Source: Neocallimastix lanati (nom. inval.) (taxonomy: Eukaryota > Neocallimastigomycota > Neocallimastigomycetes > Neocallimastigales > Neocallimastigaceae). Taken from it: a stretch of 32,500 nt of DNA. Positions 13,493 to 24,474 of the stretch are shown piece by piece; the first letter of the stretch is position 1; each line of letters starts with the position of its first letter. Under the pieces are notes generated by a model. The model was not told where the DNA came from. It did not search any database and worked only from the letters and a program-made list of their open reading frames with translations. The translations under genes were made by a program, and so were the position numbers. The stretch spans positions 92,501 through 125,000 of the forward strand of contig JACVTC010000104.1 in assembly GCA_016946835.1 (NCBI GenBank). The letters are read 5' to 3'.

Positions 13493-13825
13493 CTGGACTT
13501 TGGTCTTCCCCATATAGTAATATGGGTGTATGATTAATTGCCATACCAGTACGGCGTCGGCGCTCTCAATTCCCCATAAGCAAAGAAACTCCATATAGAA
13601 GCACCCTTCGCGATCCTCGAGGGAAGGCAGAGCCAACTATAGGTGGCGTCCTTGCTATTCCAGAGGAGCTGGACTTATAGTGTTAGAAATATAGAAAACA
13701 TAGAAAACATACTTACCTGAGTATCGTTTAACCCCTAACCTTTCACGAAAAACCCAGAGGGAAAAATCGTGAAGATTTGATACTTGTGGGGGTCGATCCA
13801 GAGTAAAATAAAATAAAATAAAAAC
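13493..13825 (+). mobile_element. SINE-like element with TAAAA tail and structured 3' part
   Basis: A GC-richer, non-coding island in A/T DNA. Its first 90 bases share landmarks with the elements at 2001 and 15302: ATAGACT near the start, a CCATAT..ATGG segment, a GCCATAC or GGCATAC word, and then GCTCTCAAT. It is therefore probably a divergent relative. Downstream are hairpin-forming segments (CCTTC..GAAGG near 13607-13627; GCCA..TGGC near 13632-13648), two ATAGAAAAC direct repeats, and the pseudoknot at 13709-13793. It ends in GGTCGATCCAGAG, weakly like a B box, followed by (TAAAA)n, which resembles a retroposon tail and suggests plus orientation. No reading frame is present. Confidence 0.45.
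13709..13793 (+). ncRNA. Candidate structured RNA: pseudoknot with U1-like 5' end
   Basis: Three helices can be read directly. Stem A is GAGTATC (13719-13725) with GATACTT (13779-13785), 7 bp with a terminal G-U. Stem B is TTCACGA (13742-13748) with TCGTGAA (13767-13773), capped by a CCC-AGA-GGG minihelix. Stem C is ACCCC (13731-13735) with GGGGT (13789-13793), which crosses stem A and makes an H-type pseudoknot. The segment begins ATACTTACCTG, identical to the conserved 5' end of U1 snRNA, and contains TCACGAA as in the U1 stem-loop I loop. It is much shorter than U1 and lacks a clear Sm site, so it is not a functional U1 gene on present evidence. Transcription is unproven. Confidence 0.3.
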
Positions 13826-14484
13826 AAGTCGTTATTTTTATATTTACCTCAGTATTTGATAATTTGTATTTATATTGAATATTAATAAATAATTACATAT
13901 ATAGTAATAAAAACTTTTTTTAAAATAAAATAAAGCAAAATAAGACAAAATATAATTGAAATTATTAAAAAAATATGAATATTATATATCATTTTCAGTA
14001 TAATAACAAAAAAATAAAATAATTTTAAAAAAAAAAAAATTAAATATATATATATTATTTTCATTTATTATAATAATAGTGCTTTATATAATATTGCTAA
14101 TTTTATGCTTTTTAGAATAAAGTTTTTTTTCAATATCAATACATAAACACATTATTTATAAAATATAGTGTTTTTTTTTTTTTTTTTTTTGAATAATAAA
14201 CTAATTATTACTATTTCATTAAAAATAAACTTTTTTATGCTTAACATAATAAAAGAATAAAAAACTACATATATACTACATATTTAATAATTTAAAATAA
14301 ATATAAACCAAAATTACTATGATATTAATAATTATATTAAATAACAACAAATTTTATATATGGTTGTTTACTAATTAATAACAATAACGATAACAATAAT
14401 AATTTTATGATAATAGTATAATAAATTTGATTATATGCATGTAATTATTAAACTATGTAATAGTAAGAAGAAGAAGTCATAAAA

Positions 14485-14488
<4 letters not shown>
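13826..14488. other. AT-rich intergenic DNA
   Basis: Low-complexity A/T with a T20 run near 14171-14190. Open stretches on the minus strand at 13882-14064 and nearby encode only Ile/Phe/Tyr-rich low-complexity sequence and are not called as genes. Confidence 0.6.

Positions 14489-14536
<48 letters not shown>
14489..14536. repeat. (TAA)n microsatellite, about 16 copies
   Basis: An uninterrupted trinucleotide array, a smaller counterpart of the long array at 30969-31302. Confidence 0.95.
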
Positions 14537-14538
<2 letters not shown>

Positions 14539-15301
14539 AAAAACAATTACATTTTAAATAAAATTTTTATTTTTAATTATATTAATTAATAAAAGTTTGG
14601 TATTAAGCTATATTAGAGTTATTGTTTATAAAGATTATTTTATTTTTGATAAAATTAATATTTTACTTAACCTTGACAAGCATTATAGGATCATTTAATA
14701 TATATACTGAATATTCATTCTTATTAAAAAAATTGCATATTTTAATTATGAATTATATTAAAAAAAATTTGTATATCCTAAACACATATATTTAATAATT
14801 TAAAATGAAACTAAAACATAACTACCTTAATATTCTTTTTTTTTTTTTTTTTTATTTTAAAATAAAAAAATATTATACCCAATATAATTTTCATGATTTG
14901 GTTTAAAAAATAATTAATATTAATAATAATTGTATGATATTAATTATATGTTCAATATAAATCTTATTTACTAAACATTTATTATAAAAGATAGAGTATT
15001 GAAATATGTCCATATTAATATTTTTTATATAATAAAAATTATATATTTGAATATTATATATCTGAATTATATAATAGGAGATTAGAAAATTCATATATTT
15101 AATTAGTAAAATAATATTTATTATATTATATATTTTAATTGAAAAAAAAAAAAAAACTATATATTTTAAAATATACCTATTAAATTATTGAAATGAAACA
15201 AAACTTTACATTTTTAATATTTTTTTTTTTTTTTAAAATAAAAAAATATTTTATTAAGTATTGGTTTCATGATTTGGTTTAAAAAATAAAAAAAAAAAAA
15301 A
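14537..15301. other. AT-rich DNA with locally repeated segments
   Basis: Two similar segments occur: one near 14830-14910 and one near 15217-15290. Each has a T run, then TTTTAAAATAAAAAAATATT and TTTCATGATTTGGTTTAAAAAATAA. A third partial version is at about 15968-15991. They look like local duplications. The last copy runs into the poly(A) that abuts the SINE-like element at 15302. No gene is visible. Confidence 0.6.
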
Positions 15302-15683
15302 CATAGACTTGCACATAATGGGTACCCATCTCCCAATATGGCCATACAGTTGTAAATTAACTGTAAGGTGATGAGTTATTGGCATACTGTATCAGCTTCG
15401 CCGTTCTCAATCGTCGTTACACATTGCCCAGAGATGCCTTCCTGACGTTCATACATATATCTCCATTGACCACGAGCATCAGAACGGAATCATTAACTCC
15501 TTCCTAGTGGGTGTAATAATTGGCGATTGGAAATATTACAATCATCAAGGTCTATGCTTCAATTCAAAGCATAGTATCAGGGTTGGGTGAAATAATCATT
15601 TGAGGGATCCGATTATTTGGTACCATCCCGAGGATTCAAACCCCGCCCTCTACAGTAACCTGTATCATCCTAATCGACATGGC
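15302..15683 (-). mobile_element. SINE-like dispersed element, copy 2, with tRNA-like head
   Basis: The more complete copy of the element also found at 2001-2386, with only scattered substitutions plus one 53-base absence. At its right end the minus strand reads GGGGTTTGAATCC, matching the RNA polymerase III B box. It sits in a T-arm-like hairpin (CGGGG, loop TTTGAAT, CCTCG) that can pair fully if one G-U is allowed. About 35 bases upstream on the same strand is TCGATTAGGATG, a poor but possible A box. This supports a tRNA-derived SINE transcribed leftward and ending in oligo(T) at 15302. An A-rich stretch also follows 15683, so the orientation is not certain. No protein frame is present. Confidence 0.6.
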
Positions 15684-16116
15684 TTAAAAAATAAAAAAAA
15701 TAAAAATATTAGTGACTCCATGATATTAATTATATACTATTGATATTTATATTATATATTCATATTAATTATTAAAAATGGTGTATTAAATATAGACATA
15801 TTAATAATCTAGATATGGAATTAAAAATGTATAAAAATATAACTTTTTTTTTGTACAATTTTTTTAATTAAAAAAACTTTATATATTATAAATATATATA
15901 TAATATATTTAATAATTTATAATGAACATTTTAATATTTTTTATTTCAATAAAATATTAAATGAGATTTTCATGATTTGATTTAAAAACTAATTAATATT
16001 AATGATTATAGATAAAATAATAATTATATGATTATAATGATGACATTATTTAAAAAATTAACACCAATTATTAGAAAGTAGAATAATAATTATTAATATA
16101 TTCGTAAGTAATTATA
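15684..16116. other. AT-rich intergenic DNA
   Basis: Low-complexity A/T sequence with one partial copy of the TTTCATGATTTG repeat seen at 14830 and 15217. No gene is visible. Confidence 0.6.
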
Positions 16117-16280
16117 GCTATAGGGAATGTCTTTTATATTAGTTTTGCTTAAAAAGAGGTCTGCATTAACGCAGAACAGATATGACAAAAAATCCTATGA
16201 GAGTATAATACATTTAAGGAGAGTGGAGGGCCTATTGTCCTCCCTTCTCTTTACTCCCAGTCTAAAAAAAAAAAAAAAAA
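16117..16280 (+). other. Hairpin-rich island ending in poly(A)
   Basis: A GC-richer block of about 145 bases followed by A17 (16264-16280). It contains a small hairpin TCTGC-loop-GCAGA at 16160-16175. It also has a strong hairpin with arms AAGGAGAGTGGAGG (16216-16229) and CCTCCCTTCTCTTT (16239-16252): 13 of 14 positions pair, two as G-U, around a 9-base loop. A terminal A tract suggests a retroposed small RNA or a further SINE-like family. It matches no snRNA, SRP RNA or tRNA I know. No box C/D motifs were seen; AGAACAGATA after the first hairpin only weakly recalls an H box. Confidence 0.4.
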
Positions 16281-19200
16281 TTATAATTATTATATAGTAA
16301 TTAATTATAATTAATAATAATAATTAATATTTAATAATAAAAAGAAATAATAAAATTTTATTCATTATTACATTTATTTGGTCTTTTATATTTTTATTTT
16401 AAATGAGTTAAATAAATAAATAATTATATATATATTTATATATATAAAATTCAGCATTTATAATTCAGTTTTAATTTTTTTATATTAATTACTTAATAAT
16501 TATTATCATATAATTAATTATTTTTTATATAAATTACTTAATTTTTTTATATAAATTACTTAAAAGTTAATTATATGATAATAATAATTAATATTAATTT
16601 TATAATAATTATTGAAAGAAGAACTTACTTAATAATTACTATCATATAATTAGTACAAAGTAATTAATATAAAAAAAAATTAATAATAATTATATAATAA
16701 TAATTATTGCTAGAAGAGCAAAGTGAAAAAAAGTATAAATTATAAAAATTTTATATTTGGTCTTTATTATATTAATAATAGGTTATAATGATTTTATAAT
16801 ATGAATATCATTTATTACAATAATTATTTTATATACTAATGGTACTATTTATATAATAAAATAATAATTATTTATGTAAATATATATTTTATAATAATAA
16901 TATTAATATTGTGTAATATAAATATATATGTGGGTAATATAATATTTAATTAAAATTTCTTATTTAATAATTTAATAATAAAATTAACAAGTATAAAAAT
17001 TATTAAATAATAAATGATGAACAATAAAGAATATTTAGTTATTTGAAATAATGTATGATAGTAAATTATTTGTTCTTCAATAATTTGTCCATTAAGATTA
17101 TAATTCTATTTATTGTTAATAATCATAATTTTCATTTAATTATATATTAGTTGTTAGATATTAATAATAGAAAATATTATAATATCTTTATAAATAATAT
17201 GAATAGATAAATATATTATTTTGATTTTTGATTTTTGATAGTTTGATTTTAAAAAAAAATTAATAAAAATATTATTAATTTTTTGTAATTTACATAGTTT
17301 ACTTGTTTAGTATATATTATTCTTTTATATATATGCTAAGTAAAAAAAAAAAAGGAAAATATATATTTTATAATGTGGGTTCCTTTTGATGAAATAGGTC
17401 AAAAGGAGACTAAAAAAGTTTAATCAAATTGGTGTTGTAATTTTTTTATTAATAGTATTATTATTATTTTTTATATATTTATTATTGTTTGTGGTAGTAT
17501 TTTAATATTTAATATTCTATTTTATTACTCATTAAAGTTTAATATTTAATATTTAATATATTTAATATTTTATATTGAACATGAATTAATTTTTTTATTA
17601 TTTTTATTATTCAATTAAATATGAATTAAATATGAAAAATTATATAAGTTAACTCTTTATAAATTCATATTAAAATTTAATTATCTATTATTACAAATAA
17701 ATTAAAAAATAAATTAATTAAATATAAAATAATAATTAAAAAAAAAATAAAAATTAAAAAAAAAAAACGTTTTTTAATATATTGATTTGTGTAACATTGA
17801 TCTATAAATTAATAGTTATTGGCAATAAATAGAATTTATTTATTATGACTTTTTTTTTTATTTCAATTTTTATTGATTTTAAAATTTTTATTTAATATAA
17901 TAAAAAAAAAAAAAATAAACATAAAAAAGTAAAAAAAATTGTACTTATTTATATTTTCATATATTTATTTTTTTTTCTTAACTTATATTCTACTTTTTAA
18001 TATTTTTAATATATTTTTTAAATATATTTTTTTCTTTGCTTATTATTTATATTGTAAAATATTAAATAATTTATCTATTAATAATTTATTTATTAGTTTA
18101 TATATATTTTATATTTTATTTATCACTCTATATATATAATTACTCTGATTAATATAATCGTATTATATAAATAATTTAATTATTTATTAACTATCTATTT
18201 ACTTATTAATATATATTTATTTTTATAATATTTATTTATTTATTTTTATAATATTTATTAATTTATTATATATATTTCTTGGATAAAATGATTATTGTAC
18301 TACAGTTGTACTACAATAATTTTTTTGATAATAAAGTTAATTTACCGTTTTTTTTATTAAATATATATTACATTATAATTTAAAATATATTTAATTAAAC
18401 TTTTTATAAATGAAAACAACCTTTTTTATTTCTTCTTTTGAATATGAGAAAAACTTCCTTTTATGTTAAATAATAAATAAAAAAGAAAATCAATATAGTA
18501 AAATATATATATATATATATATATATATTTTATTTATTATAGAAAAAAAAAGTATAACTAATAATGAATATTTAAAAAAAAACATTTAAATAAAAATTAA
18601 AAAAAAAAAAAAATAAAAAAAAAAGATTAACAAAAAGGAAGAGAAAAAAGTATTACAAAACAAATTATATTACAAAACAAATTATAATAATTACTTATAT
18701 AATCATATAAATAATAATAATAGTAATAATAATAAATTACAAATATAATCAAATAAATAATAATAATAATAAAAAAGATTCTATTAATTTATTATTATTA
18801 TATACAATTTTAATTTTTTCTTATACTATTAATTATATATATAAGAATTTAATTTTCAATAATTGAAAAATCAATCATTTTATTCTTTATATATATGCTA
18901 TAAGGAAAATAAAATAAAAAATTGAAATATATAAGTAACATTTTATAATTTATATATATTCAATTCAAACTATAAATGATTAAATTAGATTCAACAATTT
19001 AAAAAAAAGAAAAATTGAAATTTCAAAATATATAAAACTAATTTTTCATTTTAAAATAATAAAACAGGATTTAAAAAATAAAGTAAAAAATAAAATAAGT
19101 ATTATATAAAAATATAAATAAATTAAGATATAAAAAAAAAAAAGAAAGGAAAAGTAACAATCTCATATATAAATTAAAATATTTGAATTATGAAAATAAA

Positions 19201-20051
19201 TTTATTGAAAAATTAACAAGATTTTTCAATTAAATAATCAAAGAAATTTTAAATAATTAAATGAAAGTTTAATAAATATCTTAATAGCAATAAGTGTAAA
19301 AAAAAAAAAGTGTAATAAATAAATTTTAATATATATTAAAGAATAAGATCTACTTATTGTCGTTTATATTTAGCTTCAAAAAAGAAAAAGAATTAAACAA
19401 AAAAATAATTTAGAAGAATTAAAATTCAATTTAAAATATAGAATTTCAATAATATATATTTAATCTATCTATATTGATTATGTTCTTAAAAAAATCAACA
19501 TAATTTTAAAAAATTATATTATTCATTAACTATTAATAATATAATAATGGAAATATCATTTTAAATTTGATAATTAATAATAATTGATTTTTATTAAAAT
19601 ACTTTTTTTTTTATAATATTATTCAGTATTATTGAAATTCAAATATTTTAATTTTATTAATTAATTTTATTTATTACTATTAATTTATTTATTTAATGGA
19701 ATTATGCGTTATTCAAATTTATTTAATTTATTAATAAAAATATTATTATAGATTACATTTATTATTATATAACAAACAAACAAACTAAAAAAATATTCGT
19801 ATTAATAAAAGTATAATAAGGAAATAAAAAATAAATTATATTATTAAACGAAATACAAGAACAATTATAAAACAAAAAAAAAGACAAAAAACAAAAACAA
19901 ACAAAAAAAAAAAAGAAAAAAAAAAAAAAAAAAAAATAGAAAATAAGAATAAAATAAAACAAATACTTTAATTTTGTTTTCTTTCCTTTTTTTTTTTTTT
20001 TAAAAAAAAAAATTAAATATATAAATAGATAAAATATAATTTATAATAAAA
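16281..20051. other. Long AT-rich intergenic block
   Basis: Almost pure A/T over 3.7 kb. Visible structures are related palindromic segments at 16495-16653, an (AT)n run near 18505-18530, (AAT)n-type patches near 18710-18770, and A- or T-rich purine/pyrimidine strings near 19868-19936. Open stretches at 17939-18139 and 19765-19962 are Phe/Ile/Tyr-rich low-complexity readings. The final few hundred bases should contain the promoter of the gene starting at 20052. I could not identify a specific element. Confidence 0.5.
16495..16653. repeat. Imperfect inverted and direct repeats of about 25 bp
   Basis: AATAATTATTATCATATAAT (from 16495) recurs inverted at about 16567-16592 and again directly, with one change (ATTACTATCATATAATTAG), at about 16630-16652. 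All share the word ATCATATAATTA. The sequence is low complexity, but the shared ATCATATAAT core makes chance less likely. Confidence 0.5.
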
Positions 20052-23000
20052 ATGTTTCTAAAAAAAGAAAATAAAAATATATGTAAATTTACAATAATTT
20101 TCTTAATCTTATGTATATCGGTAAGTAAATTTTTGAAAATTTGTTTCATAAAACTCTTATTAATATTATAATTAATAATAATCTATATCGATATATTATA
20201 ATAACAATTTATCTATTTACGTAATATTTATTATTAAATATTGTAAATCTAACAAAAAAAATAATTAAAAACATTTTTTTTATAGATATTGACATTTATA
20301 TTTCGAGATTACCCGGAAGAAAAAAGCGGAATTCAATATTTTGAACAATATTTTTTCTATATTGAATTTATTTTCTATATTGGTGGTATAATATTATTAT
20401 ATATTTCGGTAATGAATAAATTATAATAAAGTTAATATATTATTTATCATTTATATATATATTTGTTATTTGTATTAAAACTTTTTTTTATTATGAATAA
20501 TTTAAATTTTCCTTAATTTAGGATCACTTTAAATATATAAAATGGTATACTTTAGTATATTGTGCTATTTTAATTATAAATCTTATAATTCTTATTGTTG
20601 AGTATTTCAGTGAACAAGGTATTTTTCTTTTTTAAAGAAATTAATAATCATCAAAGTTTTGATTTATTATTATTATTATTACTAATACTAATATATCATT
20701 TATTAATATAATTTTATTTTTATTTTATTACTTATCCAGAAATATTGTTTGGTTTATTATGTACATTATTTAGGGTAATTATTTTTATAGATAAAAATGT
20801 TTTATAGTATACTTAAATAATAAATATATATTTAATATATATATTTTTCTTTTATAATAAATTTATAAATTATCTATGTATATATATTTATTTTAACTAT
20901 TAATATAATTTAAAATGTATTATATTATTTTTTTTTTTCTATAAAAAATTAATATATATATATATATAGATATTACTTTTATTAGTATTATTTTATTATC
21001 AATATCTATTTAGAAATAAAGATTTTAATGATGATAAAGCTAGGAAAGTGGTAATTGGTATTAATGATATTAATGAAAGTACTATTCAACAATCCAGTAT
21101 TATTAAGGTAGAAGAAGATAATAAATTTAAGGATAAAATTGAACCAGAAGAAAACGAGAAATCATTTCAGGGAGTGGTAATAGATCAAATTCAAACTGAA
21201 AAGGATGTTAAAAAAGATATTGAAAATAAAGATGAAGATGATATTGATACCATTAAAGGTAAAAAAAGACGCCAATACTGGAAAAATAAACAAAATTTTT
21301 TTATCAATTATACACGTTATTTATCTAAGAAAAATACTGATGATAAAGAAATATCGTTATCTTCCAATAGAAAATTAGATTCATTAGAAGAAGCTACTAA
21401 ACCATCATCAAAATCTATACATAATAATAAAGGTCATAAGAGTCATAAAAATAATAGTTTAAAAACTCAAAATAATAATAATAAGAATAATAGTAATAAT
21501 AATAAAGCTCCTGCCTATTCTTTTTTTGTAGATAAATCTAAAATGGTTCCCGGTCATCCAAATCATGGTGTTAAACCCATTTATATAGATGATGATTTAC
21601 CTATTACTAAACCAAAACCAGTGTATAGTTCAGATGATAATTCTTCTAGTATTACACAGAAAATTCAAGAATCCACAAGAAATAGAAATAAACGAAGAGT
21701 AATAAAGGAAATTTATCATCATGACGATTCCTTATCAAATTCCTTAGAAAAGGGACCAGAAGGTATTATTGGTGAGGATGGCACAGTAATAGAATCAGAT
21801 TCTGAAACTGAAACCGGAATAGATATGAATTTTGATTTAAATTTAGATTTAAATATGAATTTTGATACTGTTTTTGGTTTAAAAACGGATTCCGAAACTG
21901 AAATTGATCATGATCATTACTATTCGAAATCTAAATTAAATACCCTGGAAAGAAATGTAAGAAATGAAGGAAAAATGAATAATCAAGATCATACTATTTT
22001 AAATATAAATTCAGTAGTTAATGATAACAAAAACAACAATATCAATAATAATCCAACTTCTCCTTCATATTCTCATTATCATCATCATCGTTCATTGAGA
22101 GATGAAGTAGAAGAAGGTAGTCTCATTGTTAGTATTGATCAAAATACAAACAATGAATTAAGTCCATCTAAATTATCCAATCCACCTCTTTCTTCTCCTT
22201 CTCCATTAAATTATTCTTTCCATGATCGTTTTGCAAATTATTATCCTGAACAAGATAATTCAAGTTTAGCCGTTAATATGAGTCAAAGATATGCTTCTTC
22301 TGCTCATTCTCATTCTGTAGTCTCTTCTCTTCAAAAACCATTACCTCCTACTCCATTACAATCACCATTATCCAGACAATCATCATCTCCTTCTCCCTCT
22401 CCTTTATACTTACGATTTCAAGACCAAGATCAATCCCCAAAACCTCAATCTCCTTCTTATTCTTATCGTCGTCATCGTCGTCCAACCACCACTTCCATTG
22501 TATCCTCTATAAGATCATCTGTTGTAGGAGATGATGAAAGTGATAGTCCTGGTCTTGTGGGAATTAGTGAATTTAATAATCATAAATCATTGATTAAAAC
22601 AAATATCAATACCGATACCAAAACCAAAACCAATTCTGTTAATGATAATTATAGTATTAATAATTCCCTATCGACATCACCATTAACAACGGTGCAGCAA
22701 CAAAATGAATCTATTTCGATGACAACTTTAAAATCAAATTCAATAAAAGAAAAAGAAGATGAAGTAAGGAAAAATAAAAAGAAACATCATTCCTCTTCTA
22801 TTTCAAAACATACTTCAGTTTCATCTACTCATTCTCATACTCATCACCGTCATCATCATCATCATCATTCCTCAAGAGATCAAATCAAATCAAATGAATC
22901 TGGTTCAGAAGTAGATTCAGACACTAAACAATTAAAAAAGTCTAAAAGAAAGAATAATAGCAACAATAATAACAGTAATAAATCAAAACCATATTTAAAT

Positions 23001-23162
23001 GATCTCGATATTCCAGAGTCAATGAATCTTTTGAAAGAGGATTTAATTCATTATCAATATAGTAAATATGATTTTCCATCATCTCCAACCAGTCCTTCTT
23101 CACCAACCTCATCAGTATCTTCTTTTAAAACAGAATCTCCTTTAATAAAAAGATTTTATTAG
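20052..23162 (+). CDS. Four-helix membrane protein with long disordered cytosolic tail, five exons
   Basis: I do not recognise the family. Exons are 20052-20120, 20286-20408, 20522-20618, 20740-20774 and 20970-23162, with GT-AG introns of 165, 113, 121 and 195 nt; all phases agree and give 838 residues. The first four exons and the start of exon 5 encode four hydrophobic helices at about 13-29, 45-64, 72-93 and 98-122. Charges favour both termini in the cytosol: a Lys-rich N-terminus, acidic loops 30-44 and 94-97, and a basic loop 68-71. Residues 125-838 are largely disordered: Asn runs (about 276-286), a duplicated SETET/SETEI acidic segment near 386-420, many Ser-Pro sites, KPLPPTP at 564-570 (class I SH3-ligand pattern), a His-rich stretch at 728-741 and a C-terminal SSPTSPSSPTSS. 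No catalytic domain is visible. The helical part vaguely recalls a transporter TMD0-type bundle, but that is only an impression. Confidence 0.85.
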
Positions 23163-23820
23163 TTAATATCATTTAAATATCTTTATATAAGTAATTATCA
23201 AAAAAAAAAAAAAAAAAAAAATATTCATATAATTTTTTATTTATATAAATATATATATATAAATAGATTAAGAAAATTTAGTATTATCAATATAAAATTT
23301 ATAAAAAAAAAAAAAAAATAAAAAAATTAAAATACTATATATATATATTTACCTAAAATTTATATTTATTAAATAAAAAACTTTTCTTTTTGTATTTAAA
23401 AATAAAAATAAAAATAAAAAAAAAAAAAAAAAAAAAGTATTTAAATAAACAGAATAGAATAAGATAAAATAGAATAGATTAGAATAAAATATTAATAAAA
23501 ATAAATAAATAAATAAATAAATAAAAAAGTCAAAAATAAAAAATAAAAGCATTTAAATAAACAGAATAAGAATAGATTAGAATAAAATATTAATAAAAAT
23601 AAATAAATAAATAAAAAAATAAAAAAGTCAAAAATAAAAAATAAATAAAAAATTAATAATAATTAATGTAAATTTTATATAAAAAAAAAAAAAAAAAATA
23701 AAAAATAGAAAAATAAAAAATAAAATAATAAAAAATAAAATAATAAAAAATAAAAAAACAGTATATATATAAATATTTATACCTACATAGAACTTATATT
23801 TATTAAAGTAAATAAAAAAC

Positions 23821-23851
<31 letters not shown>

Positions 23852-24436
23852 AATATTTAAATAAGAATAAAATAAAATTAAATAGAATAGAATATAATAA
23901 AATATTATTAGAAATAAAATAAAAAATAATAAAAATATAAATAAAAATAAAATAAGAACAAAAAAAAAAAAAAAAAAAAAAAAATAGAATAAAATATATC
24001 ATATTTATATTACATAGTATATGTATATAATATCTATTAAAAAAAAAAGTTATTGGATAATTAATATTTATGTGTTCTTTATTTTTTTTTTTATACTTTA
24101 ACAATAATAAATATTTTATATAAAAGTATTATCTATCTATTAAGATAAAAATTTAAATATATGTATATATTATTATCATATAATTCTATATTGAGATAGG
24201 ATAGATAATAAATATATCATTTTTTATTTTTTTTTATATATTCTAAATTAAATATATATATATATTAATATATATTTATAACTATATGTGAATTGGGTGT
24301 TTAATATTTAATGATTAAATACTTTTTACGATTTATTTTTTTTTTTATAAACTTTTTATTATTGTATGTATATAAGAAAAAAAAAATATTATTAAAATAA
24401 CATAAAATAAAATAAAATAATATAAAATAAAATAAA

Positions 24437-24474
<38 letters not shown>

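Noticed and set aside
13709-13805. Functional U1 snRNA gene
   Set aside because: Only the 5' 11-mer and a short TCACGAA word match; the length is far too short, the stem-loops differ and no clear Sm site is present.
13882-15094. Minus-strand open frames at 13882-14064 and 14903-15094
   Set aside because: Ile/Tyr/Phe-rich translations of low-complexity A/T with no conserved motif; such frames occur by chance at this composition.
23349-24104. Minus-strand open frames with long Phe and Lys runs
   Set aside because: Translations of poly(A)/poly(T) and AAAAT repeats between two real genes.
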